Shown one piece after another: positions 26,806-36,822 of a stretch of 64,000 nucleotides of DNA. This stretch comes from Candidatus Dadabacteria bacterium. Lineage in GTDB: Bacteria; Desulfobacterota_D; UBA1144; Nemesobacterales; Nemesobacteraceae. The DNA is taken from contig OX638332.1 in the NCBI GenBank assembly GCA_951812735.1, forward strand, positions 628,732 to 692,731. Reading direction: 5' to 3'. The notes under the pieces were generated by a model, which saw only the letters and a list, made by a program, of their open reading frames with translations, made no database searches and was not told the origin of the DNA. Numbering within the stretch: the first letter of the stretch is position 1; the number at the start of each line of letters is the position of its first letter. Position numbers and translations under genes: made by a program.

Positions 26806-27564
26806 ATGTTCCCTGAACTTCTCAGAATAGGCGATTTTCAGATTACCTCTTTCGGGGCTATGGTCGCCGCCGCTTTTCTCGTCGCTTTCTGGGTTTCCGG
26901 GATGGAGTTTGAGAGAAAGGGGATATCAAGACGACTTCACGAACACGTTTTTCTCGCCTCTCTAGTGGGAGGCATACTGGGCGCCAAGCTCCTTTTTCTG
27001 ATTGAGAACATTCCACTAAACGATCTTCTCTCCTACCCCGCGCATTATCTACTTTTAAGAGGCGGTCTTACCTTCTACGGAGGGTTTTTCCTAGCTCTTT
27101 TTGCTTTTTTCGTAGTAATAAAAAAACACGGGGAAAGCTTCTGGAAGGTTCTTGATGCCACAGCTCCTGCCCTCGCGATAGCCTACGCGACGGGAAGGCT
27201 CGGCTGCTTTCTGGTGGGAGACGATTACGGGATCGCTTCCTCCCTTCCCTGGGCAATGCCGTTTCCAAAGGGCTCTCCCCCGACTCTTGAAGCCGTGCAT
27301 CCGACGCAACTCTATGAAATTATCATAATGTCTTTGGTGTTCGTGGTGCTCTGGAAAATAAGAAAAAGCAAAAAGCCCGTGGGATGGCTTGCCTGCATAT
27401 ATCTTGTGCTCGCGGGTCTCGAAAGGTTCTTTGTAGAGTTCATAAGAAATACTACCGAGAGCCCGATAGCCGACCTGTCAGTAGCGCAGATAATGGCGCT
27501 TTTTCTGATTCTTGTAGGAGTGCTTAAATACATATCCGTTCGCAAACGCAGCGAACCGTCCTGA
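26806..27564 (+). CDS. lgt: Prolipoprotein diacylglyceryl transferase
   Basis: A 252-residue polytopic inner-membrane enzyme (about seven TM helices) that attaches diacylglycerol to the lipobox Cys. Family signature blocks are present: GGLTFYGGF, GRLGCFLVGDDYG and HPTQLYE. It is the first step of lipoprotein maturation, and LspA and Lnt are also in this window. It directly abuts the 42-aa membrane ORF upstream and is 22 bp from lnt downstream, so lgt-lnt look like one operon. Confidence 0.95.
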   Translation: MFPELLRIGDFQITSFGAMVAAAFLVAFWVSGMEFERKGISRRLHEHVFLASLVGGILGAKLLFLIENIPLNDLLSYPAHYLLLRGGLTFYGGFFLALFAFFVVIKKHGESFWKVLDATAPALAIAYATGRLGCFLVGDDYGIASSLPWAMPFPKGSPPTLEAVHPTQLYEIIIMSLVFVVLWKIRKSKKPVGWLACIYLVLAGLERFFVEFIRNTTESPIADLSVAQIMALFLILVGVLKYISVRKRSEPS

Positions 27565-27586
27565 ACCCGTAATTTCGCCGCTATAC

Positions 27587-29170
27587 ATGAAAGAAATCCG
27601 GATAAACAAGCCGACCGGAAGCCAGATCCTGGCCGCCGGATCCGGGGTGCTTTTTTCCATATCCCTCTTCTCAAGCACTCTCGGCTTACTGGGCTGGATA
27701 TGCTTTGTCCCGCTGCTTGCGGCCCTTCAGGGGAAAACCGCCCGGCAGTCTCTTCGACTGGGGATGATATCCGGGACATCCATGAACCTTGTCTCGCTTT
27801 ACTGGCTCGTCGGAACCCTGACCAGATTCGGAGAAATACCTCTGATCGCAAGTATGGTGCTCATATTCGTTTTTTGCATCTACTCGTCTCTTCAGTTCGG
27901 AATTTTCACCTGGTATGTTTCAAGGTTTGGACTCTGCCGCAGAAAAAGCGTCGCGAACGCACTTCTGATCTCTTTTGCCTGGGTGGTCGCAGAATTCTTC
28001 TTCCCGGTTCTTTTTCCCTACGGAATAGGAGTCTCCCAGGGCTATTATCCGACGGTAATACAGGTGGTTGACACGCTCGGGGTTAACTTTCTCGGGTTTT
28101 TGATGTTTTTTGCAAACGTGTCGGTTTTCTACCTTGCAGACGATATTCGGCGAAGAAAAAGACCTGTGCTCGCTCCCCCGGCAATCTCTATCGCCACGAT
28201 TGCGGTCGTGCTCGGTTACGGAACTTTCAGAATAGATGAAATAGAGAAACTTCTTGAAAGAGAACCCCGGGTGGAGGTCGCAATGGTTCAGGCAAATTTC
28301 GATTACGCAGAAAAGAATCTCGACAACGAACCGATTATAACGGAAAAACACAGGGATATGTCACGAGAGTTCACCGAGGTGGATCTTGTGATCTGGCCGG
28401 AAACGTCGGTTCAGCACTGGTTCCCTAAAGAAGATTCCGTGTACAGAATTGAACACCAAGAAGATGTTGTGCCGGCGGGACACGCAGCGCACTTCCTTAT
28501 CGGAGGATTCTCCTTTACCCAGGATCCCGCCCTGCTCAAAGACGGCTGGGACGAGGAAGATCACAGGAAATACAACACGGCTTTTTTAGCTGATTCCCAA
28601 AGCAATATCCTTGGGCAATACAGCAAGACCCGGCTTTTCCTGCTGGGTGAATATTTCCCTTGGATAAACGAGGAGCTCAGGTTTTTGAAAAGGGTCTTTC
28701 CCATGATCGGAGACCTTACCCCGGGAGAGGGATCCAGAGTACTTGAGATTCCCGGAAAGAACATAAAGATAGGACCCCTTATATGTTATGAGGATATAAT
28801 GGCGGGACTTTCGAGGAACTACGTGAAAACAGGAGCTAACCTGCTCGTGAACCTCACCAATGACGCATGGTTCGGAAGGAGCATAGCTCCCTATCAGCAT
28901 CTGCTCCTTTCAATTCCGAGGGCGGTCGAGACGCGTCGCTACCTAGTAAGATCAACAAACAGCGGTATAAGCGCGATCGTATCTCCGACAGGGAAAATCG
29001 AAGCCCGCACGGGCATATTCACTGAGGAGAGTTTGAAGGGAGATGTGGTTTTGATCGATTCGATTGAAACTCTCTACACGAAAGTGGGAGATATATTCGC
29101 GTGGATAGCCCTTGCGGTAACAATTCTTTTCGTCGCGAAAAACTACCTAAGAAGAAAATATGCCGACTAG
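27587..29170 (+). CDS. lnt: Apolipoprotein N-acyltransferase
   Basis: A 527-residue protein with about seven N-terminal TM helices and a periplasmic nitrilase-like domain from about residue 225. The catalytic triad region is visible: Glu in WPETS, Lys in QYSKTRLFLLGEYFPW and Cys in LICYEDI, followed by NLTNDAWFG. It acylates the N-terminus of lipoproteins, the third maturation step, and implies a true outer membrane. Its 3' end overlaps the convergent hisC by 24 bp. Confidence 0.94.
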   Translation: MKEIRINKPTGSQILAAGSGVLFSISLFSSTLGLLGWICFVPLLAALQGKTARQSLRLGMISGTSMNLVSLYWLVGTLTRFGEIPLIASMVLIFVFCIYSSLQFGIFTWYVSRFGLCRRKSVANALLISFAWVVAEFFFPVLFPYGIGVSQGYYPTVIQVVDTLGVNFLGFLMFFANVSVFYLADDIRRRKRPVLAPPAISIATIAVVLGYGTFRIDEIEKLLEREPRVEVAMVQANFDYAEKNLDNEPIITEKHRDMSREFTEVDLVIWPETSVQHWFPKEDSVYRIEHQEDVVPAGHAAHFLIGGFSFTQDPALLKDGWDEEDHRKYNTAFLADSQSNILGQYSKTRLFLLGEYFPWINEELRFLKRVFPMIGDLTPGEGSRVLEIPGKNIKIGPLICYEDIMAGLSRNYVKTGANLLVNLTNDAWFGRSIAPYQHLLLSIPRAVETRRYLVRSTNSGISAIVSPTGKIEARTGIFTEESLKGDVVLIDSIETLYTKVGDIFAWIALAVTILFVAKNYLRRKYAD

Positions 29171-30220
29171 GGCTTCTATGAGCCGGTCGTTTTCATCGCT
29201 GGTTCCGACCGTGATCCTGAGGCAGTCGCCAAGGCGCCCCCCTCCCTCGAAGCGGCGGACCAAGATATCGTTTTTGACAAGCTCCGTGAAAAGAAATTCC
29301 GCGTCCGGAACCCGTACCAGGAAAAAATTCGAATCCGTGGGATACACATAAATGGCCTCAATCCGCTCAAGCGACGTGCGAACTCTTTCTCTCTCGCTCA
29401 ATATAAGGCTTATCTTCCCTTCAATAAAATCGGAGTTCTCAAGCGCAAAGGACATTACCATCTGGCTAAAAGAATTTATGTTGTAAGGCAACCGCGCCTT
29501 GTTTACTTCGCTTACTATCTGCGGTCGCGCAAAGAGCATTCCGAGCCTGGCGCCCGCAAATCCTATCTTGGACATCGTTCTCAGGACCAGCAGGTTTTCA
29601 TACTTCTCTATATGGGGAACATAGCTTTTTTTCGAGAAATCGCAGTAGGCCTCGTCAAGAACCACTGCACCCGAGCTTGCCTCCAGAATCTCTAGAATCT
29701 TCTCCTTCGAAAAAGAGTTTCCCGTAGGATTGTTTGGAGTTGCGAGAAAAACGATGTCAGGATCCTCGGCGCTGATCACCCCCAATGTCGGTTCTAGATC
29801 TATATCAAAGTTCTCATCGAGCGCGACTTCCGTTACCTGTTTACCCAGGATAAGCGACGTGATCCTGTACATCGAAAAAGTCGGGGACGGTACGAGCACG
29901 CGACCGGATTTTCCCCCAAGCACCTCAACGATTATCTGGATTATCTCGTCTGAGCCATTGCCGAGCAATATACCGTCTCTGGGGAAACCTACCGTGCGTG
30001 AAAGGGAGGTCCTTAGCTCCAAAGCCTCGGGGTCCGGATAACGGTTTACGGGAAGTTCCGCCAGCCGCTTGGAAAGCGCAAGCTTCTCTCCGCCCTCAAG
30101 ATCGTAAGGGCTTTCGTTTCCATCAAGCTTCACTGAACACTCGATCCTCGGCACCAAGTAAGGAGATATGGACCTTACGTTCTTGGAAATTCTGCTTTTA
30201 ATTGAACTGGAATCAGACAC
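29147..30220 (-). CDS. hisC: Histidinol-phosphate aminotransferase
   Basis: A 357-residue fold-type I PLP aminotransferase. The PLP lysine is in RTMSKIGFAGARLG; LDGNESPYD, ATPNNPTGN and the C-terminal RITVGT block with conserved Arg are present. It converts imidazole-acetol phosphate to histidinol phosphate. It is the last gene of a leftward run after hisD (37-bp gap); only these two his genes are present here, so the pathway is split over the genome. Confidence 0.92.
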   Translation of the reverse strand: MSDSSSIKSRISKNVRSISPYLVPRIECSVKLDGNESPYDLEGGEKLALSKRLAELPVNRYPDPEALELRTSLSRTVGFPRDGILLGNGSDEIIQIIVEVLGGKSGRVLVPSPTFSMYRITSLILGKQVTEVALDENFDIDLEPTLGVISAEDPDIVFLATPNNPTGNSFSKEKILEILEASSGAVVLDEAYCDFSKKSYVPHIEKYENLLVLRTMSKIGFAGARLGMLFARPQIVSEVNKARLPYNINSFSQMVMSFALENSDFIEGKISLILSERERVRTSLERIEAIYVYPTDSNFFLVRVPDAEFLFTELVKNDILVRRFEGGGRLGDCLRITVGTSDENDRLIEALVGIFSS

Positions 30221-30257
30221 TTGCGTCTCCCGGTCTAAACCGTAGTATGAACATTAC

Positions 30258-31550
30258 TCAGGAATCTTCAATCCGTCTTTTTACCGAAAACGCATGCCCC
30301 GAAAGTCCTTCGGCGTGGGCAAGATTCATAACGGTCGCACCGAGAGACGAAAATCCCTTCTTCGACATTGATATGGTGCTCGGCATTCTCAGGAAATCAT
30401 AGACGCTTAGAGGAGAGGAGAACCTCGCCGCTCCACCAGTAGGGAGCACGTGACTCGGACCCGAAACATAATCGCCGAAAGGCTCAGTCGAAAGAGACCC
30501 CAAAAACACCGCTCCCGCATGTTTTATACTCTTCAGAAGAGATTTAGGAGAGCGCACGCAGAGTTCAAGATGTTCGGGAGCAACCGCGTTTGAAAGTGCC
30601 GCGGCCTGCTCCATGTTCTCGGTCACGTAGATTCTTCCGTTGTTTGAGACCGCGGCGCCCGCGATTTCTTTCCTGTCAAGCTGCTCCAACTGCAGGAGCA
30701 GTTCCTTTTTCACTTCCTTCCCGTAATCGTAGCTTGTGGTAGCGAGAATCGGGATTGACATCTCGTCATGCTCGGCCTGGGCAAGCAGATCCGAAGCCAC
30801 CCACCCCGGTGGACATGAACCGTCGGCGATAATAAGAACCTCGGTCGGGCCCGCCAGCATGTCAATGTCGCAGAAACCGTAAACCAGTTTTTTAGCTATC
30901 GTGACGTATATGTTCCCCGGACCCACTATTTTATCCACCTTCGGTATGCTTCTGGTTCCAAAGGCAAGGGCCGCTATGGCGTGGGCCCCGCCGATTTTGT
31001 AGACATTGCTCACCCCGGCGATCTCACACGCCAAAAGGACTTCAGGATTTACACGTTCCCCTGAACACGGCGTGACAACACTTATTTCGCTTGTTCCCGC
31101 AACCCGCGCTGGTATGGCAGTCATAAGTACGGTCGAAGGATACGAAGCTTTCCCCCCGGGAACATATATCCCTACTTTCTCAATAGGTCTTATAAGCCAG
31201 CCAAGTTCATTTCCGAGCGCATCCCTGTAGGTTTCGGCTTTCGGAAGCTTTTTTCTCTGGTAGGAACGAATCCGCGAGGCGGCCTTCCTAAGATCCCTTA
31301 CAATGCCCGGTGCGACGGTGGTTGCCGCCTCTTTGAACTCACTAGCAGAAACCCTCACATTCTTTGCATTGACACACGCCCGGTCAAACTTTTTCGCATA
31401 GTGGAAAAGCGCCGAGTCTCCCCGCCCTCGAACATCTTCCACAATTTCTTCAGTCTGCGAAACAAGCTCGGGGTCAAAATGGGAAGCCGATTTCTCTATT
31501 TCTCTTGATCTTCTTTGCAGATTTTTCGAATTGATCCTTATAATCTTCAT
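30258..31550 (-). CDS. hisD: Histidinol dehydrogenase
   Basis: A 430-residue NAD-dependent four-electron dehydrogenase for the last two steps of histidine synthesis. GWLIRPIEKVGIYVPGGKASYPSTVLM, DKIVGPGNIYVT, MLAGPTEVLI and the catalytic AVAPEHLELC block (Glu-His) are intact, as is GPSHVLPTGGAARFSSPLSV. It follows the HPr gene with a 68-bp gap and precedes hisC. Confidence 0.95.
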   Translation of the reverse strand: MKIIRINSKNLQRRSREIEKSASHFDPELVSQTEEIVEDVRGRGDSALFHYAKKFDRACVNAKNVRVSASEFKEAATTVAPGIVRDLRKAASRIRSYQRKKLPKAETYRDALGNELGWLIRPIEKVGIYVPGGKASYPSTVLMTAIPARVAGTSEISVVTPCSGERVNPEVLLACEIAGVSNVYKIGGAHAIAALAFGTRSIPKVDKIVGPGNIYVTIAKKLVYGFCDIDMLAGPTEVLIIADGSCPPGWVASDLLAQAEHDEMSIPILATTSYDYGKEVKKELLLQLEQLDRKEIAGAAVSNNGRIYVTENMEQAAALSNAVAPEHLELCVRSPKSLLKSIKHAGAVFLGSLSTEPFGDYVSGPSHVLPTGGAARFSSPLSVYDFLRMPSTISMSKKGFSSLGATVMNLAHAEGLSGHAFSVKRRIEDS

Positions 31551-31618
31551 AGCCGTAACCGCACTTTTTCCTCTAAAAACCGGGTCTGAGTTTGTCCTGT
31601 TTGTAAAATGCCGTCAAC

Positions 31619-31912
31619 TCAGTTTCCCGGATTGACTCCCTCTCCGAAACCGCTTTCAATCAGACGGGAGACTTCCTCCATGGCAAACTCCGAATCCTCC
31701 CCCTCTATCGTAACCGCAACTTCCGTACCGCAAATGGCGGCAAGGGACAAAACGCCCAGTATGCTTTTTCCGTCTATCTCGAAGCTGTCTTTGCTTATCA
31801 TTATACTGGAACTGAATCTGCTGGTCAGTGCGACCAGAACCGCTGCCGCTCTGGCGTGGAGACCCAGTTGGTTTTTTATTACGAAGCTTCTTACAAGCGG
31901 TTTTTGCGACAA
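31619..31912 (-). CDS. ptsH: HPr family phosphocarrier protein
   Basis: A 97-residue HPr with the phosphorylated His19 (GLHARAAA) and Ser50 in GKSILGVLSLAA, the regulatory serine targeted by HPr kinase. The C-terminus (FGEGVNPGN) is slightly extended. It sits between an envelope lipoprotein gene and hisD; no EI, EII or HPr kinase gene is visible, so it may serve a regulatory (nitrogen-type) PTS rather than sugar uptake (inference). Confidence 0.93.
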   Translation of the reverse strand: MSQKPLVRSFVIKNQLGLHARAAAVLVALTSRFSSSIMISKDSFEIDGKSILGVLSLAAICGTEVAVTIEGEDSEFAMEEVSRLIESGFGEGVNPGN

Positions 31913-31913
31913 T

Positions 31914-32666
31914 TCACCGTTCCTCCCCAGGGCGGGACAAAGAAAAATCCGCCTTTGAGTCTACCCGTAAATTCTCGTCATAATTCACGCTGAGACTGTA
32001 GTCAGCGGTCTCAAACAGCAGTTTTCTCGGAAAATAAGTATCCGAGGCAATCCGTTTCGGCAGAGAGAATTCTATTCTGGCCTTCTCTCCGTCGGCAAGT
32101 GTACCCTCCACTCCGGTTATGAAGTTTCTCCGGGTATCAACCGTGACCCGAACAGGTTCCTTCCCTGAAAACACGAAAACTATCTCCCCTTCTTTATTCC
32201 CCGCCCGTGCGGAATAACCTTCCTTGGGAATGACAAAGGGAGATCCCCCGAGCAGAAAGTTTACAATGTCCCCAACGCCAAGTTGAGGAGGGATTCCCGG
32301 ATAAAGATAGGAAAGCCTGAAATCCTCTGCGTTCTCAAAAACCAGCTCTTCCCAGTTGGTTTTCATTCTCACGCTTTTCCCGTCAGAAACAACCCTTGCG
32401 AGCATTTCGCCGAAAGGAGCAAAAATCGAAATTCTGAAAAACTCCGGGCGGGAAACTGTAGCTACCTGATCGAAGACAATTTTCGCCTGCGGGGATTTTA
32501 TCGAGACCCTCCCCCTGGCTTTTATTGAGGTAAAGCCCTGCTGGGTCTGCTTTGCCTTCGCCAATACGGCAGAGAAGTTCGGGTGCTCGGCAACTTCAGG
32601 CGGGAATTTGCCGGCGCAGGAAAAAAAGAGAAGGACAAGTGGAATAAAAACCCAGCTACGCCTCAT
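31914..32666 (-). CDS. LolB/LolA-like lipoprotein (DUF4292-like)
   Basis: A 250-residue lipoprotein: the signal VFIPLVLLFFSCAG gives the lipidation Cys at about residue 17. The body is strand-rich, with GFTSIKARGRVSIKSPQAKIVFDQVATVSRPEFFRISIFAPFG resembling the half-barrel opening of LolA/LolB/DUF4292 proteins that carry hydrophobic cargo. The ATG lies inside the end of the TPR gene (about 11-bp overlap), and its stop is one base from the HPr start. Lipoprotein sorting or lipid-binding is plausible but not proven. Confidence 0.65.
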   Translation of the reverse strand: MRRSWVFIPLVLLFFSCAGKFPPEVAEHPNFSAVLAKAKQTQQGFTSIKARGRVSIKSPQAKIVFDQVATVSRPEFFRISIFAPFGEMLARVVSDGKSVRMKTNWEELVFENAEDFRLSYLYPGIPPQLGVGDIVNFLLGGSPFVIPKEGYSARAGNKEGEIVFVFSGKEPVRVTVDTRRNFITGVEGTLADGEKARIEFSLPKRIASDTYFPRKLLFETADYSLSVNYDENLRVDSKADFSLSRPGEER

Positions 32667-34407
32667 CGCGCCCGAATTCCTTTAATTTTTCCTGGAGCCT
32701 TGTGCGGATTTTTCTATCTTCAACCGTAAACAGCTTCTTAGAATCCAGAAGTTCAAGAGCCTTTGTGTAATTCTCCACCGCAAGTTCTGTTTTGCCGAGT
32801 TTTTCGTATGCAGCGCCCACATGCTCCAGGATAGCCGGGTCGGGCGGGGAAATCTCCGAGGCGCGAAGCAGGTATTCGAGGGCCTTGGTGAAATCGCCTC
32901 TCTGGTAGTAAACCCAACCGAGACTGTCAATTATATAAGCCCGGCCGGGAGCGAGATCTAATGCCTTGTTTATGAGCTCCTCGGCATAATCAAGTTTTTC
33001 CCCGCGCTCGGCGTAGGTGTACCCTATGAAGTTCATCGCGTCGAAGTTTTCAGGATTCCTGCCAATTACATCTCCCATTACTGAAATCGCTTCCGGTATA
33101 CGGTCGCTGTAGTAATAGGAAACGGCGAGCGAATAGAGAACTGATTCGTCGTCGGGATGTTTTTCAAGATACCTGCCGTACAAGGAGATCGAGTCTTCCT
33201 GCCTTCCCTGTCTTCCGTAGAGTTCACCAAGGGAATTCACGGCCTTGGACTCGTAGGGGTTTTTTTCGTAAAGCGCTTTCAGTATCTCAATCGATTTTTG
33301 CGCCGAACCTTCAAGTTCGTGTATATAGGCCCTGTGGACAACCGCATCTACGTGAAGCGGAGAGCCTTCGGGTATAGAATCGAGAAGTTTCCTTGACCGG
33401 GAATACCGCCCCAGCTTAGTGTGGGCGACGGCAGAGTAGTATTTTGCCTCGAAATGTGCCGGCAAGCGCGTAAGAACCTGTTCCAGTTCTCCAACCGCTT
33501 CCTCATAACTGCCGCTTTCAAGGTAAAGAAGACCGGTTCTGAACTTGATCTCGGGATTGTCAGGGTCCGCAGCCTTCGCGTTGCGGTACTGTTTGATGGC
33601 TTCCTCTAATCTGCGGTTGCGGTAGAGCATGTTTCCATAGGAAATGAAAACATCGCGGTAAGGGGCGAATTTCCTGATCGCAGAGTCGTACTGTTCTATG
33701 GCCTCTTCGATTCTTTTCGCCTTCTCGAGGGTTTCAACAAGCCCGACGAAGGCAGGGTAGTATGTCCGCTGGATTTCAAGTGCCCTTTTGTAGTGCTTTA
33801 CCGCGGTGTCAAGATCGTTTCTTCTGGAGGCAATGCTTCCAAGGTAGAAGTGGCCCATAACATCGGTTGGGCTTATTGAAAGGCTTTTCTGAGCGTATTG
33901 TTCCGCCTTTTCAAGGTTGCCGGAATACAATTCGGTCGCACAAAGAAGCAGATAAGTTTCCTTATCCTCGGGATCAATCTCAGCTGCCTTAAGGAGAAAT
34001 TTCTTGCCCCTCTTCTTCATAGTTTCGGCAGGGTATGCAAGGTAGATGCGGGCAAGATCTCTGTAAGCCGGAGAGTTTGACGGATCAAGAACAATGGATT
34101 GCGTGAACTTGGCAACTGCCTTCTCAGGCATATTAAGAATCATGTAAACCAGACCGAAGCGGTATTTTATCTCAGAAGACCGGGGATCGATCCGCTCCGC
34201 CATCTCAAGGTTCTCTACCGCGCGTGGCAGGTCTCCTTCCTGCAGATAAAGCGTCGAAAGCGCAAAGTAGTAATAGGCACTCTCCTGGTCCACGCTTTCA
34301 AGACCCCGGTTAGGGTCAACGAAAAATCCCGTACCGGCACAGGAAAAACAAAACAGAAGAAAAAAAAGAAGAAGATTTTTTTCAGGGAATTTCTTCAAGC
34401 CATACAC
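32656..34407 (-). CDS. Tetratricopeptide-repeat lipoprotein
   Basis: A 583-residue protein: the signal LLLFFLLFCFSCAG with lipobox Cys at about residue 23, then roughly 14 TPR units from residue 40 to 570 (for example YYYFALSTLYLQEGDLPRAV and AKYYSAVAHTKLGRYSRSRK). No enzymatic domain is visible. Such proteins scaffold envelope complexes. It heads the leftward run TPR, LolB-like, HPr, hisD, hisC, with overlapping junctions at its 3' end. Confidence 0.85.
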   Translation of the reverse strand: MYGLKKFPEKNLLLFFLLFCFSCAGTGFFVDPNRGLESVDQESAYYYFALSTLYLQEGDLPRAVENLEMAERIDPRSSEIKYRFGLVYMILNMPEKAVAKFTQSIVLDPSNSPAYRDLARIYLAYPAETMKKRGKKFLLKAAEIDPEDKETYLLLCATELYSGNLEKAEQYAQKSLSISPTDVMGHFYLGSIASRRNDLDTAVKHYKRALEIQRTYYPAFVGLVETLEKAKRIEEAIEQYDSAIRKFAPYRDVFISYGNMLYRNRRLEEAIKQYRNAKAADPDNPEIKFRTGLLYLESGSYEEAVGELEQVLTRLPAHFEAKYYSAVAHTKLGRYSRSRKLLDSIPEGSPLHVDAVVHRAYIHELEGSAQKSIEILKALYEKNPYESKAVNSLGELYGRQGRQEDSISLYGRYLEKHPDDESVLYSLAVSYYYSDRIPEAISVMGDVIGRNPENFDAMNFIGYTYAERGEKLDYAEELINKALDLAPGRAYIIDSLGWVYYQRGDFTKALEYLLRASEISPPDPAILEHVGAAYEKLGKTELAVENYTKALELLDSKKLFTVEDRKIRTRLQEKLKEFGRDEA

Positions 34408-34585
34408 CTAAGCACATATCAATCTTCGATTCCGAAACCCCGGTGCGTACCCACCACGAGAGGGAAAACCGCAGACGTACAACCGGGCAGAACCTTTTCA
34501 AACAGGATAACAAAAATGGATCAAAATACACAGCAAAAGAAAACAAGACTGCCTGCCTCTGCACAACAAGTTAACCGGCAAACAG

Positions 34586-35401
34586 CTATTGTCCTTCGGG
34601 TCGCTGCATCCAGCCGCGCTCCGCAAGAAATTGGGCAAACTCACCAATTTGCTCCGTGTGCTCCGGATCAATTCGTTCGATGTCACCTTCATGCTCGACA
34701 AAGAAGTGGAGTTCTGAAAAAATACAGCCGGACGGACAATCACCCCACGCCTTGCGAAACACCGTGTACCATTTTCCGTCCGACCACAGCACCTCAATAT
34801 CGGAACCATCTCCCAATATGAATTCAGGCTGGGCGTAGATGATTCCTTCTATCCCATGATATGATATGGCCGCGGAATGGACGTGCTCGCGCGGGTGAAA
34901 CCTGATCACGATGGCGAATGCATATTCAAAAGGAAGAATTTCCACGCCTTGAAGGCCAACCGCCGCATTAAGAGCATCAAATTCCAGGTACCCGGTACAA
35001 AAAGGGCCGGAGGCCCCCTCTTCGGGCAGACCAACGGACACAGCTTCAAACAAAGACGGTTCCAGACCCAGAATCAGTGTCCCGGGTTCCCATTTTGGAC
35101 GTGCATTCACCTCTGCCATCTCCGGGGAGACAGCACGTATTAACCCCAAGACCCGCCCTATCTCGTCGATCAGACCGTCTCCGGGAAAACTCGGGATTTC
35201 TGACCCCGTTTCGTTGATGCGACGGGCCAGAATTACAGGATCAGTCTCGCTGGTCTGCTCGAGACTTCCACGAGTGACAACCGGCGCTTTATCGTCGCAC
35301 GGGTCCGCTGGGACAACCGCGGACGGAGGCGGTGCCGGAGACCCCGCAAAACATGCCGTCACCAGCATCCAAAAAGCAGCAATGACTGAGATTCTGATCA
35401 T
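34586..35401 (-). CDS. Lipoprotein of unknown function
   Basis: A 271-residue predicted lipoprotein: MIRISVIAAFWMLVTAC gives the lipobox LVTAC at residue 17, followed by a Pro-rich spacer. The folded part has WEPGTLILGL, EFDALNAAVGLQGVEILPFEYAFAIVIRF, GIIYAQPEFILGDG and a Cys pair in WGDCPSGCIFSELHFFVEHEGD. The pattern of short strands and one helix is reminiscent of small peptidase-propeptide-like folds but I cannot name a family. It stands alone with 178 bp of empty sequence on its 3' side. Confidence 0.7.
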   Translation of the reverse strand: MIRISVIAAFWMLVTACFAGSPAPPPSAVVPADPCDDKAPVVTRGSLEQTSETDPVILARRINETGSEIPSFPGDGLIDEIGRVLGLIRAVSPEMAEVNARPKWEPGTLILGLEPSLFEAVSVGLPEEGASGPFCTGYLEFDALNAAVGLQGVEILPFEYAFAIVIRFHPREHVHSAAISYHGIEGIIYAQPEFILGDGSDIEVLWSDGKWYTVFRKAWGDCPSGCIFSELHFFVEHEGDIERIDPEHTEQIGEFAQFLAERGWMQRPEGQ

Positions 35402-35663
35402 GGGTATTTAGAACTCCTAAAAGAATATAGTACATATATTTTATCGAGCTATGAAGATTGCAAACCGGGATTAACCGTTGAAATAACACGTTGCCAAACT
35501 GCCTGGCATGCCGCTAACTCGAACCTCCCAGAAACTACGTTCAATCCTGTGTTTTTTCTCAGTTGCGGGAAACTTTCTGCCCACACCTGTTTCGAAGGTG
35601 GCTTCAGGAACACCGCACGCAGAATTGACTTTGCCTCTGCTATTAGCTTTATTAGTTTTCTCT

Positions 35664-36743
35664 ATGGGTTCGCTTGAAAACATCTACGCGAAGGTTTTTG
35701 AGGGTAAGCGGATATCGACCGATGAAGCCGCTTTGCTTCTCGGGAAAGCCGACCTGCTCCAGCTCGGTTCCCTGGCCGATATAGTAAGGAAAAAGTTTAA
35801 CCCGGAGAACATAGTGACCTTCGTCGCGGACACGAACCCCAACTACACGAACGTGTGCGACACGGAGTGCCTTTTCTGCGCCTTCTGGAGGCCACCGGGC
35901 GCATACGACGCCTACACCCTGAGCGTCGACAAAGTGATCGAAATAATGCGCACCTCTTACCATAACGGCGCCACTACAGTTCTTCTGCAGGGAGGCCATA
36001 ACCCGGAACTGAAGCTTGACTACTATATTGAAATCGTAAAAAGGGCCAGAAAGGAGATACCAGATCTTCATCTCCACGCCTTCTCCGCCCCGGAGATAGC
36101 CGCTATTGCCAAATATGAAAATCTCGACACAAAATACGTGCTGCAAAGCCTCTGGGACGCAGGGCTAAGAACAATACCAGGAGGCGGAGCCGAGGTGCTA
36201 TCCAACAGGGCGAGAAGGGCTATAAGCCCTCTCAAGATAGATGCCGACACCTGGATGAGAATCACGAGGGAAGCTCACCTTACGGGCTTTAAAACAACCG
36301 CGACCATGATGTTCGGCCATCTTGAACGGGATGAGGACATAATAGAGCACCTCTCTAGAATAAGAGAACTTCAGGATGAGACGGGGAATTTCCTGGCTTT
36401 CATTCCGTGGACGTTTAAGCCCAAGAACACTCTGCTTGAGAAAAGAATAAAAGACGAGGTCGGCGGGGAGAGATACCTGAGGGTTCTATCTGTATGCAGG
36501 ATATTTCTTGATAACTTCAAGCATGTCCAAGGCTCGTGGTTTACCCAGGGAAAGAAGATGGGGTCAATGTCCATGCATTACGGCGCAAGCGACCTCGGCG
36601 GAACTCTTTACGACGAAAACGTCCTGGGCTGTGCCGAGAACAAGATTCGCTCAACTGTGGACGAACTTGTTCACATGATAAAAAGTGCCGGGTTTAACCC
36701 CGCGCAGAGAAATACCTATTACGAAATTCTGGAAAGGTTCTAG
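35664..36743 (+). CDS. mqnC: Cyclic dehypoxanthinyl futalosine synthase (menaquinone biosynthesis)
   Basis: A radical SAM enzyme of the futalosine pathway to menaquinone. The [4Fe-4S] motif CDTECLFCAFWR (CxxxCxxC) is present. GGHNPELKLDYY, LHLHAFSAPEI, IPGGGAEVLS and the block MMFGHLERDEDIIEHLSRIR separate MqnC from the related MqnE. I start at ATG 35664 (359 residues, the family size). The frame stays open to an ATG at 35508, but those 52 residues look non-homologous. No strong RBS is visible at 35664. No other mqn genes are in the window. Confidence 0.9.
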   Translation: MGSLENIYAKVFEGKRISTDEAALLLGKADLLQLGSLADIVRKKFNPENIVTFVADTNPNYTNVCDTECLFCAFWRPPGAYDAYTLSVDKVIEIMRTSYHNGATTVLLQGGHNPELKLDYYIEIVKRARKEIPDLHLHAFSAPEIAAIAKYENLDTKYVLQSLWDAGLRTIPGGGAEVLSNRARRAISPLKIDADTWMRITREAHLTGFKTTATMMFGHLERDEDIIEHLSRIRELQDETGNFLAFIPWTFKPKNTLLEKRIKDEVGGERYLRVLSVCRIFLDNFKHVQGSWFTQGKKMGSMSMHYGASDLGGTLYDENVLGCAENKIRSTVDELVHMIKSAGFNPAQRNTYYEILERF

Positions 36744-36822
36744 AGACAACCCATCTGTCTGCGCATCAAAAAAGAGATCTTCCGTTTTTGCGGACGCCTA
36801 ACGAAAAAAATAAGGACTGTTC

